From Lederbergia galactosidilytica (GTDB taxonomy: Bacteria; Bacillota; Bacilli; Bacillales; Bacillaceae_C): a DNA stretch of 64,000 nucleotides. How positions within the stretch are numbered: the first letter of the stretch is position 1; each line of letters begins with the position of its first letter. The notes below the pieces were generated by a model. The model was not told the DNA's origin. It made no database searches and saw only the letters and a list, made by a program, of their open reading frames with translations. The DNA lies in NCBI RefSeq assembly GCF_017873565.1, contig NZ_JAGGKH010000013.1, forward strand, positions 1 through 64,000, given 5' to 3'. Below, in pieces: positions 52,375-61,886 of this stretch. A program made the translations under genes and the position numbers.

Positions 52375-52952
52375 CGAAATGTTCTTAGGCTAAAGAACAT
52401 CACTAATATCGAAAACAAACTGATGCTGAAAAATGGGATTAATCCCGGTAAGATAGTCATTACGTAATGATAAAGGATGACAGCGCCAATCAGCATTAGG
52501 GTGTTGATTGGGTGGACAAATAATAGTAAGCAAGCATTTTTGAAAATCGCCGGGATGGATGTTTTGTAATGTAAGTATATTGGAAATATAAACAAACAGG
52601 CAGAGGAAAAGAGCAAAAATACTGTTAATATAAGATAATAGCTTGCTTGAATTATCGCCTGATTGACTACTTCGGCAATAGACAGGTTCACATATAGTAA
52701 ACTCCCTAGTACGATTAGAATCCAGCCAACTACATTACTTCGAACAAATTCTTTTTTATAAAAAAGCCAAAAATTTTTAGTGATTTTTATATCACTATAT
52801 CCCATCAGCCATTTGCGAGAAATAGAAAAAGTCGCTACGAACGCTGGGAAAAAGCCAAATACAACCCCTCCAGCAATCGTAAAAATTATCGCTAAAATAT
52901 TCAAATAGACCATTCTTAAAATAAAATCGGTGAAATAATAGATTCTTTCCAT
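52344..52952 (-). CDS. DUF624 (YesL-type) membrane protein
   Basis: A 202-aa integral membrane protein of the DUF624 family with about five TM helices. It is the last gene of the Lpl-type ABC transporter operon (30 bp after the second permease gene), a common position for the family. Its C-terminus (...GDSPSLD) is encoded inside REP-like hairpin 5, so the original end was probably altered by the repeat. AAAAGGA lies just before the ATG and AGAGGGAA slightly further upstream. Function unknown. Confidence 0.82.
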   Translation of the reverse strand: MERIYYFTDFILRMVYLNILAIIFTIAGGVVFGFFPAFVATFSISRKWLMGYSDIKITKNFWLFYKKEFVRSNVVGWILIVLGSLLYVNLSIAEVVNQAIIQASYYLILTVFLLFSSACLFIFPIYLHYKTSIPAIFKNACLLLFVHPINTLMLIGAVILYHYVMTILPGLIPFFSISLFSILVMFFSLRTFRKIGDSPSLD

Positions 52953-52982
52953 TCCTTTTAGTTCCCTCTCTTTCCACCTCCG

Positions 52983-53876
52983 TTATTCTTTCACTGAGCC
53001 CAATGTAATTCCATGAATGAAATAGCGTTGTAAAAATGGATAAACAACAAGAACAGGAATCATTGCGATAAATATCTTTGCTGCGTCTAATGTCCGATTA
53101 GACATCTCACTCAACCGCTTATATTGATCTTCTGTCATAGTCGAAGGATCAACAGATACAACCAATTGTTGGATATATGTTTGAAGAGGATAAAATTCTT
53201 CTCTTGTCATAAAAATTAAACCATATAAGAATTCATTCCAATGATAGACAATACTAAAAAGGGAAATGGTTGCCAACACAGGTATAGATAATGGTATAAA
53301 TACCTTTGTCAGGATATACCAAGGTCCTGCCCCATCAACTAAAGCAGCTTCTTCTAGAGACTTTGGCAGATTTCTAAAAAAGTTAATCGTTAAAATAATA
53401 TTAAAGACAATTGTTTGGGCCCCGCCAACCAATACTAAAGCCCAAATACTATTCATTAAGCCATAGCCTTTAATAGTTAGATACAACGGAATTAATCCGC
53501 CATTGAAAAGCATTGTAAAAACCAAGGTCCACATTAATACATTGCGCCCTTTAAAATCCCTTACCGTTTTTGAAAGCGGGTAGGCCATTAAGGGGACAAT
53601 AATAAAATTAAGTCCCGCTCCGAACACGACACGTTGAATAGAAATCCAAAATGACTTAAAAAATTGACTATCTTGCAACAATTGCTTATAAGAATTAAAG
53701 TTAAAATCTATTGGCCAAAGTGTCACAGCTCCAGCCGCCGCAGCTGCCTTTGAACTTAATGAGAGTGATAATGTATACCACAATGGCAAAATACATGTAA
53801 TGGCGATAATAATCAATATGACGATTAAACCCCCATCTACTATTTTGGATAATAATGATTTGCTCTTGATCATCAT
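52983..53876 (-). CDS. Carbohydrate ABC transporter permease (LplC/YtcP-type)
   Basis: A 297-aa CUT1 permease with six predicted TM helices. The EAA loop EEAALVDGAGPWYILTKVF is near 186-204, and the C-terminus GITLGSVKE is typical of LplC/YtcP proteins. It is nine bp downstream of the LplB-type permease gene; the two form the membrane channel. The ATG-ATG start follows AAGGGGGTGCA. No ATPase is encoded in the operon, so a shared MsmX-type ATPase is expected. Confidence 0.92.
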   Translation of the reverse strand: MMIKSKSLLSKIVDGGLIVILIIIAITCILPLWYTLSLSLSSKAAAAAGAVTLWPIDFNFNSYKQLLQDSQFFKSFWISIQRVVFGAGLNFIIVPLMAYPLSKTVRDFKGRNVLMWTLVFTMLFNGGLIPLYLTIKGYGLMNSIWALVLVGGAQTIVFNIILTINFFRNLPKSLEEAALVDGAGPWYILTKVFIPLSIPVLATISLFSIVYHWNEFLYGLIFMTREEFYPLQTYIQQLVVSVDPSTMTEDQYKRLSEMSNRTLDAAKIFIAMIPVLVVYPFLQRYFIHGITLGSVKE

Positions 53877-53885
53877 TGCACCCCC

Positions 53886-54776
53886 TTAAAAGATTCTGTA
53901 ATTGGTAAATCTATAAGCTAAAAAGTAAGACAAACTGATCAGTATAAAGCCTGCAACAGATTTTAATAAACCAACTGCTGTCGCCAATTCATACTGCAAA
54001 TTTAATAAGCCTGCACGATAAACCCAAGTGTCAACAATATCCCCAGTTGAATATACGAGTGGATTATACAAATTAAAGATTTGATCAAAGCCTGCATTTA
54101 GCACATTTCCTAAGCTTAAAACAGCCAGCAAGACAGCCGTTGTGCGAATGCCAGGCAAAGTTACATGCCATAACATCCGTAATCTTGATGCTCCATCCAT
54201 TCCTGCTGCCTCATATAAAGCTGGGTTAATTCCTGTTAAGGCTGCTAAATAAATAATCGTGTTAAAGCCAAACTCTTTCCAAATATCACTACCAACTACT
54301 AGAAAAGGAAATAAATCGGCCCGCCCAAAAAATAAAATCGGCTTTACACCAAATACTCCCAAAAGTTGATTTATTGGTCCTTGAAAGGCAAAAATATCTA
54401 ACAACACTCCCCCTAAAATAACCCATGACAAGAAATGTGGTAAATAGACAATCGTTTGAATCGTTCGTTTCAGCCCCATATACCTGACTTCATTCAACAT
54501 TAAAGCAAAGACTAAAGGAACAATTAAGTTTCCAATAATTTTCATAACCGCGATATAGATTGTATTAAAAAAGACATTCATCGTATCATTCAATTCGAAC
54601 ATATATTTAAAAGTTTCCAATCCAGTAAACTCCGAAGCAAAGATCCCTTTTCCAGGATTAAAATCTTGAAAAGCAATAATAATTCCAAACATTGGGACAA
54701 TACTAAATAAGATTAACCAAACGAAACCTGGAAGTAGCATTAAATAATAATGCTTTGTAAAACTTTTTATTTTCAT
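53886..54776 (-). CDS. Carbohydrate ABC transporter permease (LplB-type)
   Basis: A 296-aa CUT1 permease with six TM helices. The family N-terminus YYLMLLPGFVWLILFSIVPM (near 10-29) is clear, as are GIIIAFQDFNPGKGI and the EAA loop EAAGMDGASRLRMLWHVTLP near 190-209. GAGGGGGATCT precedes the ATG. It pairs with the LplC-type permease and receives substrate from the lipoprotein at 54845-56554. Confidence 0.92.
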   Translation of the reverse strand: MKIKSFTKHYYLMLLPGFVWLILFSIVPMFGIIIAFQDFNPGKGIFASEFTGLETFKYMFELNDTMNVFFNTIYIAVMKIIGNLIVPLVFALMLNEVRYMGLKRTIQTIVYLPHFLSWVILGGVLLDIFAFQGPINQLLGVFGVKPILFFGRADLFPFLVVGSDIWKEFGFNTIIYLAALTGINPALYEAAGMDGASRLRMLWHVTLPGIRTTAVLLAVLSLGNVLNAGFDQIFNLYNPLVYSTGDIVDTWVYRAGLLNLQYELATAVGLLKSVAGFILISLSYFLAYRFTNYRIF

Positions 54777-54813
54777 AGATCCCCCTCACCCTCCTGCTAT
54801 CCAATTGTTAATA

Positions 54814-54839
54814 AAGGCGCCGATTTATACCGACGCCTT
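54814..54839 (-). terminator. Stem-loop between binding-protein and permease genes
   Basis: AAGGCGTCG pairs with CGGCGCCTT (one mismatch) over 8 nt, then TATT, on the minus strand. It is likely a partial terminator or mRNA-stabilising stem that lowers permease expression relative to the binding protein. Confidence 0.55.
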
Positions 54840-54844
54840 GGCCT

Positions 54845-56554
54845 TTATTCACTCACTACTTCTGCAACCTCTTCAGTAATCTGCTCCCCGCCTTGTTTCT
54901 CCCAATTTTTTACAAATTGATCAAAAGCATCAAGCGGTTCTGTCCCCATAATAATTTTCAAGAAAACTTCGTCCTCTAGTTTTTTCAAATTCACCCAACG
55001 ATTTTCCATTGTTTCAGTTTGTGAATAAATTAGACTCTTTACCCCTTTGATTTCCGTATCTACTAGAGGTGCGGTGCCTACTAATGCAGAGTACGCCCGT
55101 GTCCATTGGCCAAGATTATCTAAATCCCAATATTGGATATCAGTATTATCATAAGGTTCTAATTTAACATCATGAATAGTATCTACATCTGATTTCAATA
55201 ACTTATATGCTGGCATATCATAAAAATCACTTGGTTCCTTCGTACCTGCTAATACCTCTCTAAGTGCTACAGTCGTGACTTCCATCTCGTCAGCAGGAGC
55301 ATATACAAGTCTTAATGGGTAGAACCCTGGTCCCCCCTTACTAGGATCAAATTCTGATTCATGTGCTAATAAATTATTTAATATTTTCATTGCCGCCTCT
55401 GGATGCTCATAATCTTTTCTAACAACTACATATTGCGTTGTTGTTGTACTTAAGTGAGGAGTAAAGTCACCATTTGCATCCAACGGTAATGCATATGATT
55501 GCCAATTCGCCTCAGGGTCGTTCTTAACTGCATCAGTCAGTGAGGCATAAGGCATCCAAAATGGCCCAAAAAACATCCCTGTTTTTCCACTAATAATAGA
55601 TTCACCTGAATCTTCCCTAACGCCCATTTCCTGATCAATTAAACCTTCACTATACATATCTCTTAGAACAGATAAAGCTTCCTTTGTTTCGGGAAGGATT
55701 GAACCATATACTGGTTTTCCGTCCTCTCCTTTTAGCCAATAACCTGGATAAGAATGTAAAGCGGAGAAAATCCCGTCAAATCCATACAGATTATTAGTCG
55801 ATTCTATGAAATTAGCATATAGTTTATTTGATGTGTCTGGTCCAGCCAATCCAATCGTATCATCTTTCCCATTCCCATCAGGATCCTGTTCAACAAATGC
55901 TTTAGTTACCTTTTTCAACTCTTCAATAGTTTTTGGTACTTCAAGCTCAAGCTTGTCGAGCCAGTCCTTTCTGATCCACAAATTGTGTACTCCGTCTGCT
56001 CCAGCCTGCGAGTTGGGTATTGCCATTATTTTTCCATCAAATGTAACATTATCCAGAGCAACACCATCCGTACTGTCAATAATTTCTTTAATGGCTGGTG
56101 AAGCATAATTTTCATAGACTTTTGTTAAATCTGCTATTTGATCTGCCTCTACCAATTGACGAAGCTCCACAGGACCAACGACCATTGCATCAGGCAAATC
56201 ATTCCCTGCAATCGCTAAACTCACTTTTTGATCATAATTGGAAGGTGATGCAGTGAATGCGTGCTCCACTTTAATATTCAAATGTTCCTCTACATGTCTC
56301 GTATACTGGTTATCAAGAGGTGTATCTCCATCTTGTAAGCTTGTATCACTCGGGTCTACTTCTTGACCAATTGCAATCGTAATTGTCTCATCATACTTAC
56401 CAAATGGATCTGCTGGTTCAGAAGATACTTCATTTTCATTTTCATTTTCACTTTCGCTTTTCCCTCCATCCTTGGTTGAACTATTTTCCGCACAAGCTAC
56501 CAACAAACAGACTACAAGTAAAAATAATAGCAATAATGGCTGTCTGAAACGCAT
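54845..56554 (-). CDS. Extracellular sugar-binding lipoprotein (LplA-type)
   Basis: A 569-aa solute-binding lipoprotein. The signal peptide ends in LLVVCLLVACAENS (Cys about 21). A Glu/Ser-rich linker (ESENENENE, about 34-42) precedes the large LplA-type binding fold, which includes DPDGNGKDDTIGLAGP near 230. It is the first gene of the transporter operon, 176 bp downstream of the YesN-type regulator gene. GAGGGGGAAGAG precedes the ATG. Ligands in this family are oligosaccharides such as oligogalacturonate or aldouronate; which one applies here is unknown. Confidence 0.92.
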   Translation of the reverse strand: MRFRQPLLLLFLLVVCLLVACAENSSTKDGGKSESENENENEVSSEPADPFGKYDETITIAIGQEVDPSDTSLQDGDTPLDNQYTRHVEEHLNIKVEHAFTASPSNYDQKVSLAIAGNDLPDAMVVGPVELRQLVEADQIADLTKVYENYASPAIKEIIDSTDGVALDNVTFDGKIMAIPNSQAGADGVHNLWIRKDWLDKLELEVPKTIEELKKVTKAFVEQDPDGNGKDDTIGLAGPDTSNKLYANFIESTNNLYGFDGIFSALHSYPGYWLKGEDGKPVYGSILPETKEALSVLRDMYSEGLIDQEMGVREDSGESIISGKTGMFFGPFWMPYASLTDAVKNDPEANWQSYALPLDANGDFTPHLSTTTTQYVVVRKDYEHPEAAMKILNNLLAHESEFDPSKGGPGFYPLRLVYAPADEMEVTTVALREVLAGTKEPSDFYDMPAYKLLKSDVDTIHDVKLEPYDNTDIQYWDLDNLGQWTRAYSALVGTAPLVDTEIKGVKSLIYSQTETMENRWVNLKKLEDEVFLKIIMGTEPLDAFDQFVKNWEKQGGEQITEEVAEVVSE

Positions 56555-56729
56555 TCTCTTCCCCCTCTTTCATTATGATGAATAATACATTTCTATCGTA
56601 TCAATTGTGGATACGCTTTCAATAAGGTGGATGTTCTGAAAATAAAGGGATAAATGTCTACAAAAATCTGTAAAATGGCCCACCCTATTATTGAAGCAAA
56701 CAGTTCTCATACAAAATGGAAGACATCTA

Positions 56730-58127
56730 TCATACTTTATTCATTTTTCGATATTCACTCGGCAGTAAACCAGTCTCTTGTCGAAATACTTTACTGAAAT
56801 ATTTTATATCCACATAGCCTACTTTTTCCGATATGACTCGGACTTTATCCCTTGTATTTATTAGATAATGTTTTGCTTTATTTACTCGGGCAATTCGTAA
56901 ATATTCGTTAAAGGTATATCCACTGATCGCTTTAAAACAAACAGAAAAATAACTTCGGCTCATATTTACCTTTCTAGCCACATCATTAGCAGTAAGAGCT
57001 TTATTTAATTCATGTTCAATGATTGAAATAGCTTTTAAAACACTTTGATTTGTTTCAGATGTAAAAGATTGACTAAACACATGAAAGTGAATCCATTCTT
57101 TCGTGTGGTTGAACCATTTTTCAACATCCGTCCAATATTCAAATATTGGCGGTAATTCAAGATCGACAGGGAATACATCGGAATAGACTCTGTTACATTT
57201 ATTTACCGTTAAAAATAAAAGTTCATTTATCTTGCTTTTGCTAAGCCTAAGTACCTTTAATTCGCTTAAAATGCCTTGGAGTGTATGATTATCTATAATC
57301 CAATCTAATGAAACTAATCGATCCTTTATCTTTGCTATTCCTTTTTCAGACTGTATATCCGGCACTTTAAGATCATTTAGTTCAATAATCTTAACCTTTT
57401 GCTTGTTGGATAATTCATAAAATAATAAACTATCTTTATGCTGGAGTACCAGATTCTTTAATTCATCGAATGTATAATGGTAGGTGCCTTCATACAATTC
57501 GAGAATCAAAAGGGATATTGGCCATTTCGGCAAATTAAACAAGCTTTCTTTTATTTCCTGATGATGCTGTCTGTTTCTTGTTTTGATTAGTAAAGCTTCT
57601 AAGGAAAAATAGAGTAAATCCTGTCCTCTTACCCTTTGATCATAAAAAGGGACAATAGTATTTTCTAAAGATTTTTCCGCTAATAGAAGAAATCCCTGTT
57701 CAAGCTCATTGGAAGATTGAAAAATTGATAAAGCTGTATTTCGGACCTCTTTTTTTATTCTGTTCTGGATTCTTTCTAAAGTTTGATCCATATTTTTATT
57801 ATCTAATTCTACCTTTGCAATATAATCAATTGCTCCTAACCGCATAGCTTCTTGAATATATTCGAAATCACGGTGAAGGGATAAAACAACAATAAAGATA
57901 TTATAATATTGATTTTTAACCTGTCGGATAAGATCAATGCCAGACATAATCGGCATTGCCAAATCTGTGATGATTAAATCTACTTTTGTCCCTTCTAGAA
58001 ACTCTAAAGCTTTTTGCCCGTTCTTAGCATCCCCAACTACCTTCATATCAAACTTCTCCCAATTGAACGACTGGATCAAACTTCTCCTTACTAATTTGTC
58101 ATCTTCTACAATTAAAACTTTGATCAT
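56730..58127 (-). CDS. YesN-type response regulator with AraC DNA-binding domain
   Basis: A 465-aa regulator. The receiver domain (1-120) has VEDDKLVRR, phospho-acceptor in LIITDLAMPIMSG (Asp near 55) and the Thr/Ser-Lys switch positions. A long helical middle region (about 120-360) precedes a C-terminal AraC double helix-turn-helix (about 365-463; ALTANDVARKVNMSRSYFSV and VISEKVGYVDIKYFSKVF). It starts 1 bp after the kinase stop. It likely activates the downstream sugar importer when the kinase senses the sugar or its binding protein. Confidence 0.92.
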   Translation of the reverse strand: MIKVLIVEDDKLVRRSLIQSFNWEKFDMKVVGDAKNGQKALEFLEGTKVDLIITDLAMPIMSGIDLIRQVKNQYYNIFIVVLSLHRDFEYIQEAMRLGAIDYIAKVELDNKNMDQTLERIQNRIKKEVRNTALSIFQSSNELEQGFLLLAEKSLENTIVPFYDQRVRGQDLLYFSLEALLIKTRNRQHHQEIKESLFNLPKWPISLLILELYEGTYHYTFDELKNLVLQHKDSLLFYELSNKQKVKIIELNDLKVPDIQSEKGIAKIKDRLVSLDWIIDNHTLQGILSELKVLRLSKSKINELLFLTVNKCNRVYSDVFPVDLELPPIFEYWTDVEKWFNHTKEWIHFHVFSQSFTSETNQSVLKAISIIEHELNKALTANDVARKVNMSRSYFSVCFKAISGYTFNEYLRIARVNKAKHYLINTRDKVRVISEKVGYVDIKYFSKVFRQETGLLPSEYRKMNKV

Positions 58128-58128
58128 C

Positions 58129-59862
58129 TTATTCGCTCCCTTTTGTAATTGGGATTTGTAATGTTACTTTTGTTCCTTTATTTATCACACTTTGAATAGT
58201 AATTGTCGCCTGATCATTATATGTTCGTTTAATAATCCTTCTCACATAATTAAGTCCAATTCCGGTACCTGCCCTTGAATGTTGTTCCGAAGTTTGGTAT
58301 AAAAGCATATTTATTTTTTCCTGTGTCATACCATTACCATTATCCATTACATCAATAACAATTAGCTTGTTCACTAGATTAATGATTACTCTGATTTCTC
58401 CTTCGTCTCCCAATCCATGATAGATAGCATTCTCTACTAAAGGCTGCAAAATAAATCTCGGTACAGGCGATTGTAAAACACCCTCCTTTACATTGATTGT
58501 TGTCGAGTATTCAAAATCATATCGTATTTTTTGTAATTTTAAATATTGTTCCATCGCCTCTAATTCTTCATTCAGGGTAGAGAGAGTCCCCAATTTTCCC
58601 ATATTATAGTAGAGAATCTTATTTAACCATGTTAAAAGATTAGTCAATTCTGCTTTTTCCCCTGACACCGATAACCATCTTGCCGTATCTAATGTATTCA
58701 TTAAAAAGTGGGGATTGATTTGATGCATAAGCTTTTCTACTTCCAAATCTGCTCTTATTTTTTCTTTCACCTCTATTTCTTTAATTAATTGAACGATCTG
58801 TTTTCTCATGCTGCGGAATTGATTAATTAAATTCTTAAATTCGGGAATATTTGTTTCTACTACCTCAGAATGAAAATTACTATTTTCCATTAATTTAATT
58901 TCATGCTGAAAGTCATTTAGCGGTCTATAAAAGGTCTTCCATAAGAGAAAGGCCATCACTAAACTAATACATACGAATAAAATAGTTATATACAACATTA
59001 AGATAATCCATTGATTTATTTCTTGATCATATTGAGCAATTGGGATTAATGCTATTATATCCCAGCCTCTTCTAGTCGGTTCTTCAAACCAATAATAGCC
59101 ATTTTGTCTACCAAAACCCTGTTTATTTTTTGTAAATATATCCCCTTGCTTAAAAGAAGAGTTTTCGTTATAGATAATGCGATTGTCTTTATCCAATATG
59201 AGATAGCTCGCATCATCTAGTACATTATCAACTTCTAATAGGTCCTTCGTTAAATCAAGATTAGACTCTAAATAGAAATAAAGATGATTAGAATTAATGG
59301 AATCTAGTTTTCTAATCGTAGACAACACATACTTATCTTTATATCTTTCCATACTGATGTGAGGGCCAAAAGTGTTTATATTATAACCTTCAATTAGCAA
59401 TGGTTTTATTTGCAATGTAAATTCTTGCTTTACCCCATGATTATTAAATAAAAATTCCTGTTGATCTTCCCAATACATTAAAGAAAGTCCAATACCAGGA
59501 TTACTAAATGTAATGACATTTAGTTCTTTACGAATATCTTCGGAAATTTTTACTCGCTCATAGGACTGGGGTAATTCTAAATAGGTTTGTAAATTATAAT
59601 TTAAATTTTCAGAGAAATTAATTTGCTGTGATACATAATTAAGATCATCAATCGTATTTTCTAAAGATAATCTTATTTGTTGTAAATTACTACTCACGGT
59701 TCCATGTAAGTTATTAGTAAGTATATTAGCCATGGAGTGATACGAGAAAAAGATCGTAACTAGCAGCAGTAACAATGTACTGATCGCAAATACTAAAGTA
59801 ATCCTAATTTTTAAACTTAAAGACTGTAGAAAATAAATTAAGCGGCTTATCCATCTGTTCAT
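58129..59862 (-). CDS. YesM-type sensor histidine kinase
   Basis: A 577-aa membrane kinase of the LytS/YesM class. TM1 (about 16-38) precedes an extracytoplasmic Cache-like sensor (about 40-285), TM2 (about 290-310) and HAMP. The HisK-type phospho-acceptor block is QINPHFLMNTLDTARW (His near 400), and the HATPase has LQPLVENAIYHGL, DNGNGM and GTGIGLNYVRRII. The ATG at 59862 follows AGAGGAGAG; the longer frame has no ribosome site. It heads the regulatory-transport cluster and is paired with the YesN-type regulator. Confidence 0.93.
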   Translation of the reverse strand: MNRWISRLIYFLQSLSLKIRITLVFAISTLLLLLVTIFFSYHSMANILTNNLHGTVSSNLQQIRLSLENTIDDLNYVSQQINFSENLNYNLQTYLELPQSYERVKISEDIRKELNVITFSNPGIGLSLMYWEDQQEFLFNNHGVKQEFTLQIKPLLIEGYNINTFGPHISMERYKDKYVLSTIRKLDSINSNHLYFYLESNLDLTKDLLEVDNVLDDASYLILDKDNRIIYNENSSFKQGDIFTKNKQGFGRQNGYYWFEEPTRRGWDIIALIPIAQYDQEINQWIILMLYITILFVCISLVMAFLLWKTFYRPLNDFQHEIKLMENSNFHSEVVETNIPEFKNLINQFRSMRKQIVQLIKEIEVKEKIRADLEVEKLMHQINPHFLMNTLDTARWLSVSGEKAELTNLLTWLNKILYYNMGKLGTLSTLNEELEAMEQYLKLQKIRYDFEYSTTINVKEGVLQSPVPRFILQPLVENAIYHGLGDEGEIRVIINLVNKLIVIDVMDNGNGMTQEKINMLLYQTSEQHSRAGTGIGLNYVRRIIKRTYNDQATITIQSVINKGTKVTLQIPITKGSE

Positions 59863-60061
59863 AAGCTCTCCTCTCTTTTGCAACAGTTTAAAATTCTTGC
59901 AAGCTAGTAACATCTATAACCTTTAAATGAATCGGAGTCCCCCTCTCCTTCTTTTTGTATCATAAGTCTACTAAACAACAAATTTAACGTAAACAGAATG
60001 TTTCAGAACAGATTTTGCCAAGTATCGTTAATGGCTAAATTTACTCTTAATAGATAAAAAT

Positions 60062-60118
60062 AAAGAGTCGCCATCTCAATGGACCATCATTATACTATGG
60101 TCTATTAAGTGACGACTC
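60062..60118 (-). terminator. Terminator of the hemolysin III gene
   Basis: A long imperfect hairpin: reading the minus strand, GGAGTCGTCA...TAGACCAT pairs with ATGGTCCA...GGCGACTC, followed by TTTATTTTT. Confidence 0.75.
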
Positions 60119-60186
60119 CTTATTTCCATCTTATCTATAGAATGATCATGATTAAATAGACATGATCGAATGATGCCGTATTACTT

Positions 60187-60834
60187 TTAAATGACAAAAT
60201 AATAAACCGAAAAAAAGTGGCATAAGCTTCCTGCAAGGATAAATAAATGGAAGATTTCATGAAAACCAAGATGCTTGAACTCTAAAAACTTTGGTTTAAC
60301 ACCATAGATGATTCCTCCAATAGTATATAAAATCCCCCCAAAAATGAGTAGGAATAAACCACTTGCCCCAAGGTTTGAACTTAATGGCACAATGGCCATA
60401 ACAATAATCCAACCTAAAACGATATAAAGAGCTGTCGAAAGCCATCTCGGACAACGAAACCAGATCATTTTAAATAAAATCCCACTTACAGCGACCACCG
60501 TTACGACTGAAAAGACTGTCCAACCTAACTTGCCATTTAACGCAATTAAGCAAAATGGCGCATACGAACCAGCAATTAGGGCAAAGATCATCGAATGGTC
60601 GAGTTTCCTTAACAGTGCAATCACTCGATCCCTTGCAACAGCCATATGATAAACAGTTGAGGCAGAATATAATAAAATCAAGCAAATACCAAACATGATT
60701 ACAGCACCTAATTGCAAACCAGATCCTCCATTAAAAACTACTTTTAGCACCATTGCAATCAAACCAATGACCGATAGAATCGCTCCAAACAAATGTGATA
60801 AAGCATTAAACGGTTCGCGAATATACTGTGTCAT
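60187..60834 (-). CDS. yplQ: Hemolysin III family (PAQR-type) membrane protein
   Basis: A 215-aa seven-TM protein of the hemolysin III/PAQR superfamily (Bacillus YplQ). The metal-site residues are visible: NALSHLFGA (His near 13), STVYHM (His near 63), KLDHSMIF (Asp/His near 79) and the C-terminal HEIFHLFILAGSLCHF (His near 192, 196 and 207). Homologues act in membrane homeostasis or ion transport; the hemolysin name is historical. It is monocistronic. A GAGGGATGAGGGG-type ribosome site precedes the ATG. Confidence 0.92.
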   Translation of the reverse strand: MTQYIREPFNALSHLFGAILSVIGLIAMVLKVVFNGGSGLQLGAVIMFGICLILLYSASTVYHMAVARDRVIALLRKLDHSMIFALIAGSYAPFCLIALNGKLGWTVFSVVTVVAVSGILFKMIWFRCPRWLSTALYIVLGWIIVMAIVPLSSNLGASGLFLLIFGGILYTIGGIIYGVKPKFLEFKHLGFHEIFHLFILAGSLCHFFSVYYFVI

Positions 60835-61105
60835 AAAAATCCCCTCATCCCTCTACGTAGTTTCAATAACTACATACAATGATACTACTATTCATTTAAG
60901 TAGTCAATGGTTTACCAATTATCCACTTTAAGATAGAATAAAGAGTAACTTCATTTCAGTAGAGAGATGCCTAACTCCCTCACTGATTCCTAGTTGAACG
61001 AATCGGACCTTTACGAGAGTTGCTCCCCACTTATCACACTTGAAGTCGGGCTCTTACCCTCGTTAATGTGGGACAAACAATACGGAGAAAACGGTGGAGA
61101 TTATC

Positions 61106-61687
61106 ATGAAAAATATAGATGAGCTGCTAAGCAGTCTTTCCCTTACGAACCATATTTCTCTTCAGGATATTCCTAAAATGGATCTGTATATTGATCAAGT
61201 GATTGAATTATTTGAAGAGGGATTTAAAGAAACAAAGCGAGATAAAAAAGAAAAAATATTGACCAAAACGATGGTCAATAATTACGCAAAAGGAAAGCTC
61301 TTTTTTCCTGTCCAAAATAAAAAGTACTCAAAAGAACATATCATGCTCATGAGCTTAATTTATCAGCTAAAAGGCGCCTTATCGATTAAAGATATTAAAG
61401 ATTGTTTGCAAATTCTCAATAAAGAAATTGTTGAATCTGATTTTAATCTTGGGGAATTTTATGAAAGCTATTTACAACTTTATTTTAACAATGTTTCTAC
61501 CTTCCAAGATGACCTGCAAGAAAAAGCAGAAGCAGTGAGGGAAAAATTGGATTCAATCGATGAAAAAAACAAATTAGAGATGGAAAGAACGTTACTAATC
61601 GCTTCCTTAGTTAGTACAAGTAATCTTTATAGAAGAGCTGCAGAAAAGTTAGTCGATGAAATTAGCGATGAAGAAGACAAATCATAA
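61106..61687 (+). CDS. DUF1836 domain protein
   Basis: A 193-aa cytoplasmic protein. DUF1836 has an N-terminal winged-helix-like part (about 15-100; LTKTMVNNYAKGKLFFPVQ, KYSKEHIMLMSLIYQLKGAL), which resembles MerR-type recognition regions and suggests DNA binding, followed by a helical acidic C-terminus. The ATG at 61106 follows GGTGGAG. No operon partner. Role unknown. Confidence 0.85.
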   Translation: MKNIDELLSSLSLTNHISLQDIPKMDLYIDQVIELFEEGFKETKRDKKEKILTKTMVNNYAKGKLFFPVQNKKYSKEHIMLMSLIYQLKGALSIKDIKDCLQILNKEIVESDFNLGEFYESYLQLYFNNVSTFQDDLQEKAEAVREKLDSIDEKNKLEMERTLLIASLVSTSNLYRRAAEKLVDEISDEEDKS

Positions 61688-61691
61688 AAAA

Positions 61692-61750
61692 AGCTCCCTA
61701 GGGCAATACAGATTTCATAGTTTTAATCTGTTTACCTTAAGGGAGCACAG
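61692..61750 (+). terminator. Terminator of the DUF1836 gene
   Basis: GCTCCCT pairs with AGGGAGC around an inner ACAGATT / AATCTGT stem. An A-run before it also gives T on the minus strand. Confidence 0.65.
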
Positions 61751-61886
61751 CATTTTATCAAAAAGAATCAAATCATTAAATAAAATTAGAACAATCACTT
61801 ACTTTCGGGAGCCCTCCGTCTACTTATAAATTTATTCTTTACTTGTGGAAGACACCTATCCATAGGTGTCTCAACTACTGATTCTC

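Noticed and set aside
60960-61080. IS605-type end upstream of the DUF1836 gene
   Set aside because: The composition is similar to other relic regions, but no terminal hairpin plus TTCAC pattern or TnpB fragment is present.
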